In this document: piece after piece, positions 37,408 through 45,444 of the stretch
How positions within the stretch are numbered: the first letter of the stretch is position 1
Layout: each line of letters begins with the position of its first letter
Assembly (NCBI GenBank): GCA_965214955.1
Contig: CBDCCU010000009.1
Coordinates: forward strand, 744,001 to 808,000
DNA: 64,000 bases
Direction of reading: 5' to 3'
Source of the DNA: Aliikangiella sp965214955
Lineage (GTDB): Bacteria > Pseudomonadota > Gammaproteobacteria > Enterobacterales > Kangiellaceae
The notes under the pieces: model-generated
What the model was told of the DNA's origin: nothing
The model's input: only the letters and a program-made list of their open reading frames with translations
Database searches by the model: none
Translations under genes and position numbers: made by a program

Positions 37408-38022
37408 GTGATGATTAATATTGCAATTGCAGAAGATCAAGGCATGGTATTAGGCGCTTTAGCGGCACTGTTAGATTTAGAAGATGATCTTTGTGTTAAA
37501 CATAAAGCGGCTAATGGGAAAGTGGCGCTCGATTATTTAGCATCAAATAAAGGCAAAGACATTGATATTTTAGTAACTGATATCGAAATGCCATTATTAA
37601 CTGGACTAGAGCTTGCACAAGCCATTCAAAATCAATCGTTAAAAGTCAAAGTGATTATACTGACTACTTTTTCACGATCAGGCTATTTACGCCGAGCGAT
37701 GGATTCGGGGGTTAAAGGTTATTTGCTTAAAGATTCACCATCAGATTCGCTAGTGGCGGCGATAAAGAAAATACATCAAGGCGGTAAAGTAATAGCGCCA
37801 GAGCTATTACAAGAAGCTTGGATGAACCAAGATCCACTCACCGAAAACGAGCGCAAAGCACTAAGACTTGCCAAAGAAGGGGACTCAACAGAAAGCATTG
37901 CAAAAAAACTTTTTTTAAGTGCTGGAACGGTGCGCAATTATTTATCGAGTGCGGCAAGCAAAATGGATGCAAAAAATAGAATAGAAGCCGCGAGAATTGC
38001 GCATAAGAATGGGTGGTTGTGA
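37408..38022 (+). CDS. NarL/DesR-type response regulator
   Basis: 204 residues: receiver domain with the phosphorylation site in VTDIEMPLLTGLELA, the switch threonine/lysine region LTTFSRSGYLRRAMDSG and GYLLKDSPS, then a LuxR-type HTH (LTENERKALRLAKEGDSTES, LFLSAGTVRNYLSSAASKM). It begins nine bases after the kinase stop codon and ends the operon. It probably activates the same operon; I see no clear binding repeats before 32693. Confidence 0.93.
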   Translation: MMINIAIAEDQGMVLGALAALLDLEDDLCVKHKAANGKVALDYLASNKGKDIDILVTDIEMPLLTGLELAQAIQNQSLKVKVIILTTFSRSGYLRRAMDSGVKGYLLKDSPSDSLVAAIKKIHQGGKVIAPELLQEAWMNQDPLTENERKALRLAKEGDSTESIAKKLFLSAGTVRNYLSSAASKMDAKNRIEAARIAHKNGWL

Positions 38023-38313
38023 TTATTGGAAGTGTGTAAGTGGTGCCTTTGATATTGATGTACTAACAATGAAAAGTAATGAAGCATAAATTGACTTATA
38101 GTTCTTTGCTATTTAATTTCTGGAGCAATGAAAAAGATACAATATTTGGAAAAATGATTTTTTGTTTAGTTTAAGCGATTAATCAAAAGAATAAATGATT
38201 TTGCATTATTTTTAGCCTTGTTGTTAAGACATATTGCAGATGTGCTCGTTGCTTTTATACTCATTTTATTTCAAGATGTACATTCCAATATGTTAAATTT
38301 TAAGGAGTTTGAA

Positions 38314-39018
38314 GTGCTTAAGCTTGTTGCTACAATTATTTTAATTTCGATGATGGGCTGTTCTTCTGTCCCAGTAAATTATGGGAAACCTCCGATAGGC
38401 TCAAAAATTGGAATAATGCTACTTATCGAAGAGTCGCCAAGTTATCAACATATTGGGACAACAACTTTTAATAATGAAGATCTTAGTTATATATCAACTA
38501 CTGACTATAGTTCTAAGTTTTACTCTGAAATTTCGAATTTATTGATTCGAGCAACTCATCATCCTATTTTACTTAAAACAGATCCTAGTTTAGATAAAAA
38601 CGCGAACTCATTATTTGGATATATTGATTTCAAAGATAGTCATAAAGCAACGCTAAATAAAATTGCAAGTAACAATGATTTAGACTTTATTATAGTTGTT
38701 TATCCACCCTCGGGGCCAGCTTGGCCAAATTCATCTGCTTACCTATCAGGATATGGATTATATTCTAGATGTGCGTTTAATTCATGTAGCGCCTACGCTT
38801 TAAATTATGTAAGTGCTCGAATTTATGATGTAAAAAACAAGACTTCATTAAAACCGATGGATTTTGCTTTTTTTGCTCAAGAGCTACTAACAGAAATAAA
38901 CATTCCTAAAGATCTGAAAAGTATAAAATCATCTGATATTGATTATGCGGCAGATAAAGCTCTTATAGACTTTATGGATAAATTCACCAAAATGATTAGA
39001 GAATCAGAATTTTTGTAG
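38314..39018 (+). CDS. Lipoprotein of unknown function
   Basis: 234 residues from a GTG start. I prefer GTG at 38314 because AAGGAG sits six bases upstream and the result is a clean lipoprotein signal (LKLVATIILISMMGCSS, lipobox at Cys). An earlier TTG would add 32 residues with no ribosome site. The mature part has a globular look (LIVVYPPSGP-like strand, then a Cys pair in RCAFNSCSAYALNYVSARIY). No family recognised; it has some flavour of the GNA1162-like lipoproteins, but I cannot support that. The preceding 290 bases include a partial repeat at about 38256-38284 (TTTCAAGATG). Confidence 0.7.
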   Translation: MLKLVATIILISMMGCSSVPVNYGKPPIGSKIGIMLLIEESPSYQHIGTTTFNNEDLSYISTTDYSSKFYSEISNLLIRATHHPILLKTDPSLDKNANSLFGYIDFKDSHKATLNKIASNNDLDFIIVVYPPSGPAWPNSSAYLSGYGLYSRCAFNSCSAYALNYVSARIYDVKNKTSLKPMDFAFFAQELLTEINIPKDLKSIKSSDIDYAADKALIDFMDKFTKMIRESEFL

Positions 39019-39052
39019 GTTTTAGCTTAATAGCCATATGTATCGACTATAC

Positions 39053-39085
39053 AAAAAAGGCAGCTAAATCGCTGCCTTTGTTTTT
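39053..39085 (+). terminator. Intrinsic terminator
   Basis: AAAAAAGGCAGC, loop TAAATC, GCTGCCTTTGTTTTT. It serves the lipoprotein gene and, read from the other strand, can also serve the convergent S46 peptidase gene. Confidence 0.88.
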
Positions 39086-39102
39086 CTCTTTGTTAGAGAG
39101 CC

Positions 39103-41262
39103 TTATCGAACAATATCCATTTCTTCAATAAGATTTGTGGCTCCATCTACATGCTCCATCATCCAAAGCATAAAACGTGAGTCAACGTGGATTGAACGAT
39201 TTAATTGTGGATCATAATCCCAGTCGCCAATAATACTTTCGTATACACCGTCAAACACAAGCCCAACCAGTTCTGCTTTGTCATTGAGGGTTGGTGAACC
39301 AGAGTTACCACCAGTAATATCAAGCGTACCTAAGTAGTTTACTGGTACAGAGTCGATGTCTTTTTTGTAGTAATTTCCATATTGCTTTTTCGCCACCATG
39401 TCTAAAACTTTTTGTGGAGAATTAAATGGCCATTCGCCAGTTTCTTTTTCTAGCAAACCTTCTAAGCGAGTGAATGGAACAGCATATAGCCCGTCTTTTG
39501 GTGAATAACCTTTTACGTTACCAAAAGTAATACGAAGCGTGCTGTTAGCATCGGCATAAATGGGTAAGTTTTTAGCTTTGTTATAGGCAATGATGGCTTC
39601 CATATATTTAGGACGAACGGCATTTAATTTGCCTGAAAGATCTTTAGATTCATCTTCCATTTGCTTACGCACTTTATAAGTTTGAACCGCATATTGAATA
39701 AATGGGTCGTCACTTTTTTCAAACTCTGCAACGCTTTTGTTCATCCATTGTAAACGAGTTGCTTCGTCTCCAAGTTTTGTTGCTGAATACATTTGAGACA
39801 GTCTTTTGTCTAAGCGTGCTTCGCTAAATCCGTCATCAATTTTAAAGAAACGATCAAAGTCTTTAATTCTTTCTTCGGCAGGTAATTGTGCGTAGCGAGT
39901 CAGTAGATTCATCAGCATTGCTTGGTCAACTTTAGCAACATAACGCTTACTCAGTGACTTCATTGACTGAGTGAAACGATTCATATCACGTTCTTGATAA
40001 CCCGATTCACGCTCCATATCGGGCTTTTGTTTTTCAATGGCTAAACGATATAAACGAGAAGAAGTGCTCATCATGCTTGCAATACCTGCGTAGCCTAAAA
40101 TGGTATCGCGCTTAAAATCAGCATGGCTTTCGGCAACTAACTTATCTAAATCGTTAATGGCGCTACCATATTTTTGCTTGCGAGAATTCTTTTTATTAAC
40201 CCAAGCGCGTAATTCTTTATCTAATGCTGATTTACGCTGTTGTGTTGTGCCTTTGTGGTAACTTTCCATCATAGAGCCACGGTTTTTCTCATAGTTTGCT
40301 AATCCAGCAATTAAGCTTTCATAACCGATACGTTCGTTACTGCCTTCTTCAGAATTTTCTTTAATCGTGTTAATTAATGAGCCCATTAACTCTTTCGTTA
40401 AAGGATAGTTTTCGGTGAAAGTGTTTTTAACTTCGCTAGCGGTACGGTAGCGATTAGTGCTTCCTGGGTAGCCGATAACCATAATATAGTCACCATCATC
40501 AACGCTTTTTGCGTTCACTTTTAAATGATGCTTTGGTTGGTAAGGCACGTTGTCTTCGCTGTAATCTGCTGGTTTACCGTCTTTGCCAACATAAGCTCGG
40601 TAAAAGGCGTAATCACCAGTGTGGCGAGGCCATATCCAGTTGTCGATATCACCACCATACTTACCAACGCTTTTGGCTGGTGCATGAGCAATACGAACAT
40701 CACGGATCATTAATTGCTTAAATAAGTAATATTCTAAACCACCATGAAAAGTAACCACTGAGCAGCGATAATCTTTGTTCGATTCACATTCAGCAACTAA
40801 TTTTTTGCGAATGCCGTCAATATGTTCATACCGCTCTGTACCACTCATTTTATCGGTAATTCCAGACTTAACCTGATTAGTGACATTAACAATATTTTCA
40901 GTTACATAAATACGCGAGCCTGGTGAAGTTTGAAGTTCTTCATCAAAGTTTTTTGCCAAGAAACCATTTTCTAAAATGTTATTTTCTTTAGTTGAGTTAT
41001 GAACAATAGAGCCATAAGCACAATGGTGATTAGTAACCACCAAGCCTTTATCAGAAACAAAAGATGCGGTACAACCACCAATGCTAACAATAGCGCCCAT
41101 CGGAAATTCGGTTAAGTTGGTGAGTTTGCTAGGATCAAGCTTTAAACCTGCTTTTTTAAGATCTTTAGCAATAGAGGGTAGCTGATGCGGCTGCCACATA
41201 CCTTCGTTAGCAATAGCGGTATTTATTCCTATTGCCGCCGCAAGTAATAGTAGTTTTTTCAT
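39103..41262 (-). CDS. S46-family dipeptidyl-peptidase (DPP7-like)
   Basis: 719-residue periplasmic serine exopeptidase that removes dipeptides from the N-terminus of peptides. It has a signal peptide (LLLLAAAIGINTAIA). The catalytic histidine is in VVTNHHCAYGS, the acid is probably in GGDIDNWIWPRHTGDYAFYR, and the serine is in TGGNSGSPTL. Eighteen residues after that serine there is Gly (LVFDGVYES). In Porphyromonas gingivalis the equivalent residue 673 is Gly in DPP7 and Arg in the acid-specific DPP11, so DPP7-like, hydrophobic P1 specificity is predicted. Length is as expected. Confidence 0.93.
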   Translation of the reverse strand: MKKLLLLAAAIGINTAIANEGMWQPHQLPSIAKDLKKAGLKLDPSKLTNLTEFPMGAIVSIGGCTASFVSDKGLVVTNHHCAYGSIVHNSTKENNILENGFLAKNFDEELQTSPGSRIYVTENIVNVTNQVKSGITDKMSGTERYEHIDGIRKKLVAECESNKDYRCSVVTFHGGLEYYLFKQLMIRDVRIAHAPAKSVGKYGGDIDNWIWPRHTGDYAFYRAYVGKDGKPADYSEDNVPYQPKHHLKVNAKSVDDGDYIMVIGYPGSTNRYRTASEVKNTFTENYPLTKELMGSLINTIKENSEEGSNERIGYESLIAGLANYEKNRGSMMESYHKGTTQQRKSALDKELRAWVNKKNSRKQKYGSAINDLDKLVAESHADFKRDTILGYAGIASMMSTSSRLYRLAIEKQKPDMERESGYQERDMNRFTQSMKSLSKRYVAKVDQAMLMNLLTRYAQLPAEERIKDFDRFFKIDDGFSEARLDKRLSQMYSATKLGDEATRLQWMNKSVAEFEKSDDPFIQYAVQTYKVRKQMEDESKDLSGKLNAVRPKYMEAIIAYNKAKNLPIYADANSTLRITFGNVKGYSPKDGLYAVPFTRLEGLLEKETGEWPFNSPQKVLDMVAKKQYGNYYKKDIDSVPVNYLGTLDITGGNSGSPTLNDKAELVGLVFDGVYESIIGDWDYDPQLNRSIHVDSRFMLWMMEHVDGATNLIEEMDIVR

Positions 41263-41408
41263 TATATTTCTCTTTGTTTATGATGTATTAACCTGGTTCG
41301 CGAAGCATCATAAAGAGCTTACTCGCAAGCGGCAAGGTAAATTATTAACAGAAATGTTAATAAAAGTGTTTGTTGGTGATAAGTGCGGTTATTTTTTTAT
41401 TCTGCATG

Positions 41409-41498
41409 TTATACCTTTTCTATTTCAAAATACCTTGTCTTGGGATGCTTAACTAAGAATCTCGCATTGTGTTGCAACTTACAGAAGAACGGGTATAT
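41409..41498. repeat. Short diverged copy of the CGTTCTACTTCAAGATGC repeat element
   Basis: The left end TTATACCTTTTCTATTTCAA (41409 on) and the right end GAAGAACGGGTATATT (41484-41499) correspond to the two inverted ends of the element at 52784-52976, with only ~50 bases between. The TA that bounds the next mobile-like element at 41501 is the last part of this right end. Confidence 0.6.
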
Positions 41499-41500
41499 TA

Positions 41501-41778
41501 GGGTCTGTTGATCTTTCAAATATCATCACTGTTGAAGCGATTTTTTCGCTTAATGAGGCAGAAGAAGCATAGTTTAGTTATTCTAAATGAGCGACTGATA
41601 ACGAAATTAAGTGAAAAAATCGCTCAGCTGTACTAGTTCAGCTCTTTGGGTTGCGTTTAAAATAACGTCACTTGTTGTTACTCCTCATTCATTTGGAATA
41701 ACCAAACCGCATTTGTCGTGCCTAAATTGACGCTATTTTAACCGCAACAGTGAGGATGCTTGAAAGATCAACAGACCC
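41501..41778. mobile_element. MITE-like element with 19-bp terminal inverted repeats flanked by TA
   Basis: The ends GGGTCTGTTGATCTTTCAA (41501-41519) and its exact reverse complement (41760-41778) bound 278 bases, and a TA dinucleotide lies outside each end (41499-41500, 41779-41780). A TA duplication is the mark of IS630/Tc1-mariner-type transposition. The inside is highly folded: 41536-41554 pairs with 41606-41624 (AGCGATTTTTTC...), 41650-41670 pairs with 41728-41748 (TTAAAATAACGTCA...), and 41574-41590 is largely complementary to 41690-41706. There is no transposase gene, so it would be moved in trans. Confidence 0.8.
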
Positions 41779-41810
41779 TAGGAATTAGATGAGAAACAAA
41801 GAGAATAAAA

Positions 41811-42500
41811 ATGATTATTTCCCATAAGCATAAGTTTATCTTTTTAAAGACGAATAAAACTGCGGGTACCTCAATAGAAATTGCATTGTCCAAATTTTGT
41901 GGGGCAAATGACATTATTACCCCAATTACACCCGAAGATGAAGAAGTAAGAGAAAAGCTAGGCTACACGGCACCGCAAAATTATTTTTTACCTTTATCAA
42001 GCTATGGTTTTTCTGATATTGCCAAGTGGGCGATCAAGGGGAAAAAAAAGCAATTTTATAATCATATTACCGCTCAAGAAATCAAAGCTTTAGTTGATGA
42101 GGACGTTTGGAATACTTATTATAAATTTTGTATCGAGCGAAACCCTTGGGATCGTTGCATCTCTCAGTATTACTGGAAATATCGAGCTGGTTCAAAATCC
42201 ACAATTTCGGAATTTGTTAACTCCAATGAACCTCTAGTTCTCAAGAAAAAAGGCTATGACCTATATACAATCAATGGAAACCTTGCAGTCGATAAAGTGT
42301 GTAAGTTTGAAAATCTTGCTGATGAGTTAAAAGAGGTTTGCAATAAAGTGGGTATAACTGAAAAGCTAGAATTACCTAAAGCAAAATCAAAATTTAGAAA
42401 AGATAAACGACATTATAAAGATGTTTTATCGGATGCAGACAGAGATAGAGTTGCAAGCTTATTCCGTGATGAAATTAATCTTATGGGGTATGAGTGGTAA
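41811..42500 (+). CDS. Sulfotransferase family protein
   Basis: 229 residues of the sulfotransferase family 2/Gal-3-O type, which transfer sulfate from PAPS to carbohydrates or other acceptors. The PAPS 5'-phosphate loop is FLKTNKTAGTSIEIAL near residue 12, and the 3'-phosphate motif is CIERNPWDRCISQYYW near residue 103. No signal peptide. It starts 33 bases after the TA-flanked element and stands alone, without glycosyltransferases next to it, so it may have arrived by transfer. Acceptor unknown. Confidence 0.82.
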   Translation: MIISHKHKFIFLKTNKTAGTSIEIALSKFCGANDIITPITPEDEEVREKLGYTAPQNYFLPLSSYGFSDIAKWAIKGKKKQFYNHITAQEIKALVDEDVWNTYYKFCIERNPWDRCISQYYWKYRAGSKSTISEFVNSNEPLVLKKKGYDLYTINGNLAVDKVCKFENLADELKEVCNKVGITEKLELPKAKSKFRKDKRHYKDVLSDADRDRVASLFRDEINLMGYEW

Positions 42501-42527
42501 AATTATTGCTGGCTTTTTGTTTTAAGC

Positions 42528-43043
42528 TTACTCTGGAACAACAGTAACAGTTAATGTGCCAACATAGCGACCAGGGTTTGCACTTTGTAAGTCTCTACGT
42601 CTAAAACGAATATCAATATTGGCATTAAGACCGTTTGGGCAAGCCAGTTCATCGCTTGCTCTTTGGTTGCGGCTGACTGGTGTTCCAGGAAATACTCGTT
42701 GTCCGCCTGCGCGACGAGCTCTGTCGTTAAACCTTACTAGATAATCAAGGGTGTCTACGCCATTAGAAACTTCAAACGCGCCACCTGCACCACTGCCCAA
42801 AAAAGTCATTTGATAATTACTAATAGGAAGGGCGTTTATGCAAATGTTGTCATTATCTCTTAAATTGCCAAAACCACTATACTTACCAAAATTAAAGTCA
42901 TCTAGGTTGGAAACTTGCACGTCGGCATTTGCCGAGAAAGTAGTGAGTAATAGAGAAAATAGTAGTTTTTGATTAATAACTAACCGTCGCTTTAAAAATT
43001 TAAAACGAGTTTCAAATAGTGAAAGCGGCTTGTTAAAACGCAT
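42528..43043 (-). CDS. Secreted beta-sandwich-like protein, paralogue 3 (DUF4402-like)
   Basis: 171 residues, third gene of three tandem paralogues. It has an unusually long, basic N-terminus (FLKRRLVINQKLLFSLLLTT) before cleavage near SANA. The mature domain shares with its neighbours LDDFNFGKYSG, a first cysteine in NICINALPISNYQM, a second in ELACPNG, and the C-terminal strand GRYVGTLTVTVVPE. It starts three bases after the preceding gene stops. Resembles DUF4402 or spore-coat-protein-U-like domains of pilus-type proteins; function unknown. Confidence 0.7.
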   Translation of the reverse strand: MRFNKPLSLFETRFKFLKRRLVINQKLLFSLLLTTFSANADVQVSNLDDFNFGKYSGFGNLRDNDNICINALPISNYQMTFLGSGAGGAFEVSNGVDTLDYLVRFNDRARRAGGQRVFPGTPVSRNQRASDELACPNGLNANIDIRFRRRDLQSANPGRYVGTLTVTVVPE

Positions 43044-43046
43044 AGA

Positions 43047-43607
43047 TTATTCGGGTATTATCGTTAGTGTGAGAGTTCCAGTATAACTACCTGTTTCAGC
43101 GCTTTCTAATGCTGGCTCTTCAATAATAATGCTTAAATTGGCATTTCTTACCAAACATCCAAAGATATTAAAAAATGCAAAGCTTGCAGATTGATTATTA
43201 ATACTTGTTGCAGCTGATAGTTCAGTTCTTCCACCTAGTCCAGTGCTATCATTAAAAAATACTCGATAAGGAATATAATCTGAGCCATTACTGAGAGCAA
43301 AAGCATTGGCACTGCTATTATTTCCACTTCCTGTTGCTCTAAACTGGTATAAATTGGTGCCAAATAGTCCTACACATAGATTTTGGTTTGCGTTTAAATT
43401 ACCCGAAGTCCAACTACCAAAAGCAATGTCAGAAATTCCAGAAATACGTGCTAATAATCCTAGCGTGAGGTTAATATCTATGTCGCCAGACGAATTAGTA
43501 CCTACACTACCCTGAGTAGCTGCAAAAGATGATTTGCTACTAATTAAGGCCAAAAGTATGAGGATAATTCTTAGCATGAGATCATATTTTTTAAGTTGAC
43601 TAAACAA
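43047..43607 (-). CDS. Secreted beta-sandwich-like protein, paralogue 2 (DUF4402-like)
   Basis: 186 residues as the longest frame; ATG at 43577 gives a cleaner signal peptide (MLRIILILLALISSKSSFA). The mature part begins ATQGSVGTNSSGDIDINLTL, nearly the same as paralogue 1, then ISDIAFGSWTSG, Cys in NLCVGLFGTNLYQF, Cys in FGCLVRN, and ends GSYTGTLTLTIIPE. Same operon as its two neighbours. Confidence 0.72.
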   Translation of the reverse strand: MFSQLKKYDLMLRIILILLALISSKSSFAATQGSVGTNSSGDIDINLTLGLLARISGISDIAFGSWTSGNLNANQNLCVGLFGTNLYQFRATGSGNNSSANAFALSNGSDYIPYRVFFNDSTGLGGRTELSAATSINNQSASFAFFNIFGCLVRNANLSIIIEEPALESAETGSYTGTLTLTIIPE

Positions 43608-43688
43608 AGTTATTCTTAGCGAAAAATTCTGCTCTCAAATAAAGTTTTTAGTTTGAGAGCAAATAATAAAGGCTAATTTGAATAATAG

Positions 43689-44219
43689 TTATTCAGGTGC
43701 AACAACCATGGTTAAAGTACCAGAGTATGAACCTGCTGGAACACTTGATAGATCCGAATTTGCAACAGTTACACTAACCGATACATTATCATTGACGCCA
43801 CTATTGCAGTTATCATTAGCTGTGAATGCACCAGCTTGTGCTGCTAAAGAATTGCCAGATGTGATTGCATTGGCGCTGCCATTTGTGAAGCTAACTGAAT
43901 AAGGAAGAGTATTCGAGCCATCGGTTAATGTGAAAGCTGATGCCGTTCCACTGCCAGTCATTGTGATGTTGTAGTTACCTGTACCATTTCGGTAGATACA
44001 GAAGTTGTCTGAGCCTGATAAGTCGCCAGCGGCACCAGTGAATGTACCAAGATCGATATCATTAAGGTTATTGACTCGAACTAGATCGTCGATATCAAGT
44101 TCAATTAAAAGATCGCCTGTAGATGTTGTGTCTAATGAGCCTTGTGTCGCAGCCATAACAGCCGCAGATGACATGCTTAACACTAACAAAGAGGTTTTAA
44201 TCATACGAGAGTATTTCAT
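43689..44219 (-). CDS. Secreted beta-sandwich-like protein, paralogue 1 (DUF4402-like)
   Basis: 176 residues, first gene of the trio. Signal peptide MIKTSLLVLSMSSAAVMA, then ATQGSLDTTSTGDLLIELDI, NDIDLGTFTG, Cys in NFCIYRNGTGNYNI, Cys in NDNCNSG, and the final strand GSYSGTLTMVVAPE. The two cysteines probably form a disulfide. The composition (Gly, Ser, Thr, Asn) and beta pattern suit a pilin or coat-like subunit. No chaperone or usher gene is adjacent, so assembly by a chaperone-usher route is not supported here. Confidence 0.74.
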   Translation of the reverse strand: MKYSRMIKTSLLVLSMSSAAVMAATQGSLDTTSTGDLLIELDIDDLVRVNNLNDIDLGTFTGAAGDLSGSDNFCIYRNGTGNYNITMTGSGTASAFTLTDGSNTLPYSVSFTNGSANAITSGNSLAAQAGAFTANDNCNSGVNDNVSVSVTVANSDLSSVPAGSYSGTLTMVVAPE

Positions 44220-44663
44220 TGTCTATACCTTTATTATTAAAGAAAAATTTATTGCTTACAGGCTAATTGAAAATTCAAAAAGCCATTTTCCCAAAAAACT
44301 GCCATGTCTCTCGTGTCTATCCGTAAACTACTTGGACTAGATTAAAGTGTATTGAATTTATTAAAGTATTACAATAGCTTGTGTTTGTAACTTGTTGATT
44401 ATTAAGATAATTGATGTGGCAAAAAATGTCAGATCTTTGTGACGCATTTTGTCAGTATATTTTGTGTGGGTATATTGTTTTGGTTAACTTATTGATTTTT
44501 AAGTAAAAATATTTAAGTTGTCAGAGAGCATGGCAAGAAATAAGTCAAAATAATGTCGATAGATAAAACTTATATATCAATTAAATTTTGACTATTTGTT
44601 AATATTACCAATAAAAAAATAGGTAAAATCTTTTAAAAGTGTGATCAATATCACTTTATTTGG
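44220..44663. promoter_or_regulatory. Leader region of the three-paralogue operon, with a CRP/FNR-type palindrome
   Basis: 444 AT-rich bases between rsmE and the paralogue trio, both on the minus strand. At 44640-44655 there is TGTGATCAATATCACT, which has the TGTGA-N6-TCAC(A) shape of a CRP-family site. It lies next to the rsmE stop codon and 420 bases from the trio start, so its target is unclear. Nothing else recognisable. Confidence 0.4.
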
Positions 44664-45389
44664 CTATAAATCGCCAAATTTTGCTTGAAAAATAGATTGA
44701 GTTGCTATAGCGGCAGTTTCTGTTCTTAGTATTCTTTTGCCTAAATTAACGCCATGAGCACCAATAGCTTTTAATGTTTGAATGTCATGATCTGAAAGCC
44801 CACCTTCAGGACCAATAAACAGTTTAACCGATTGAGTGCTTTTATTTAAGCTATTAATTGATAAATTAGATTTTGGCTCTAAGTAAATTAGTTGAGTGTT
44901 ATCGGTGTTAGATATTTGGTTAATATTGATCATTGAATTTAATTGAGGCAAAACTGCACGCCCACATTGCTCGCAAGCGCTTTGAATAATACCTTGCCAC
45001 TGCGCTAGCTTTTTCTGTTGACGTTTTTCATCGAGCTTAACATTACTGCGTTCGCTAATAATGGGTGTAATTTGGCTAACACCAAGCTCAACACTTTTTT
45101 GAATAACCCATTCCATTTTATCGCCTTTAGCTAGCGACTGATAAAGGTGTATCTTTAAAGGAGATTCGTTGCTGAGAGTTTGTAATTGATCGATTTTGAC
45201 GATGGCATTTTTGCCCTTAATATCGGCGATATGCCCTAAGTAATCATTGCCATCACCATTAAAAACGATAATAGGATCATTAATTTGATAACGTAAAACT
45301 TGTAAACAGTGATGCGATGCCGGTTTTAACAGTTCAACCGTTTTACCAACAACGAAAGTTTGTGAGCTATAAAATCGGTGGGTTCTCAT
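44664..45389 (-). CDS. rsmE: 16S rRNA m3U1498 methyltransferase
   Basis: SPOUT-family SAM-dependent methyltransferase that modifies U1498 of 16S rRNA. The protein (241 residues from ATG 45389; a GTG two codons earlier is possible) begins MRTHRFY, as RsmE proteins do. The knot motifs are SVELGVSQITPIISERSNVK, LFIGPEGGLSDHDI and LGKRILRTETAAIA. It follows ahcY and uses the cofactor made by metK. Confidence 0.95.
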   Translation of the reverse strand: MRTHRFYSSQTFVVGKTVELLKPASHHCLQVLRYQINDPIIVFNGDGNDYLGHIADIKGKNAIVKIDQLQTLSNESPLKIHLYQSLAKGDKMEWVIQKSVELGVSQITPIISERSNVKLDEKRQQKKLAQWQGIIQSACEQCGRAVLPQLNSMININQISNTDNTQLIYLEPKSNLSINSLNKSTQSVKLFIGPEGGLSDHDIQTLKAIGAHGVNLGKRILRTETAAIATQSIFQAKFGDL

Positions 45390-45399
45390 AAGCACTTAA

Positions 45400-45435
45400 A
45401 AGCAAAAATGCGCTAAGGCAAGTTCCCTAGCGCAT
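45400..45435 (-). terminator. Terminator or attenuator between ahcY and rsmE
   Basis: On the minus strand ATGCGCTA (from 45435) pairs with TAGCGCAT (ending 45408), followed by TTTTTGCTTTT. It starts 10 bases after the ahcY stop and ends about ten bases before the rsmE start, so rsmE may be made from partial read-through. Confidence 0.75.
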
Positions 45436-45444
45436 AATATTTAA

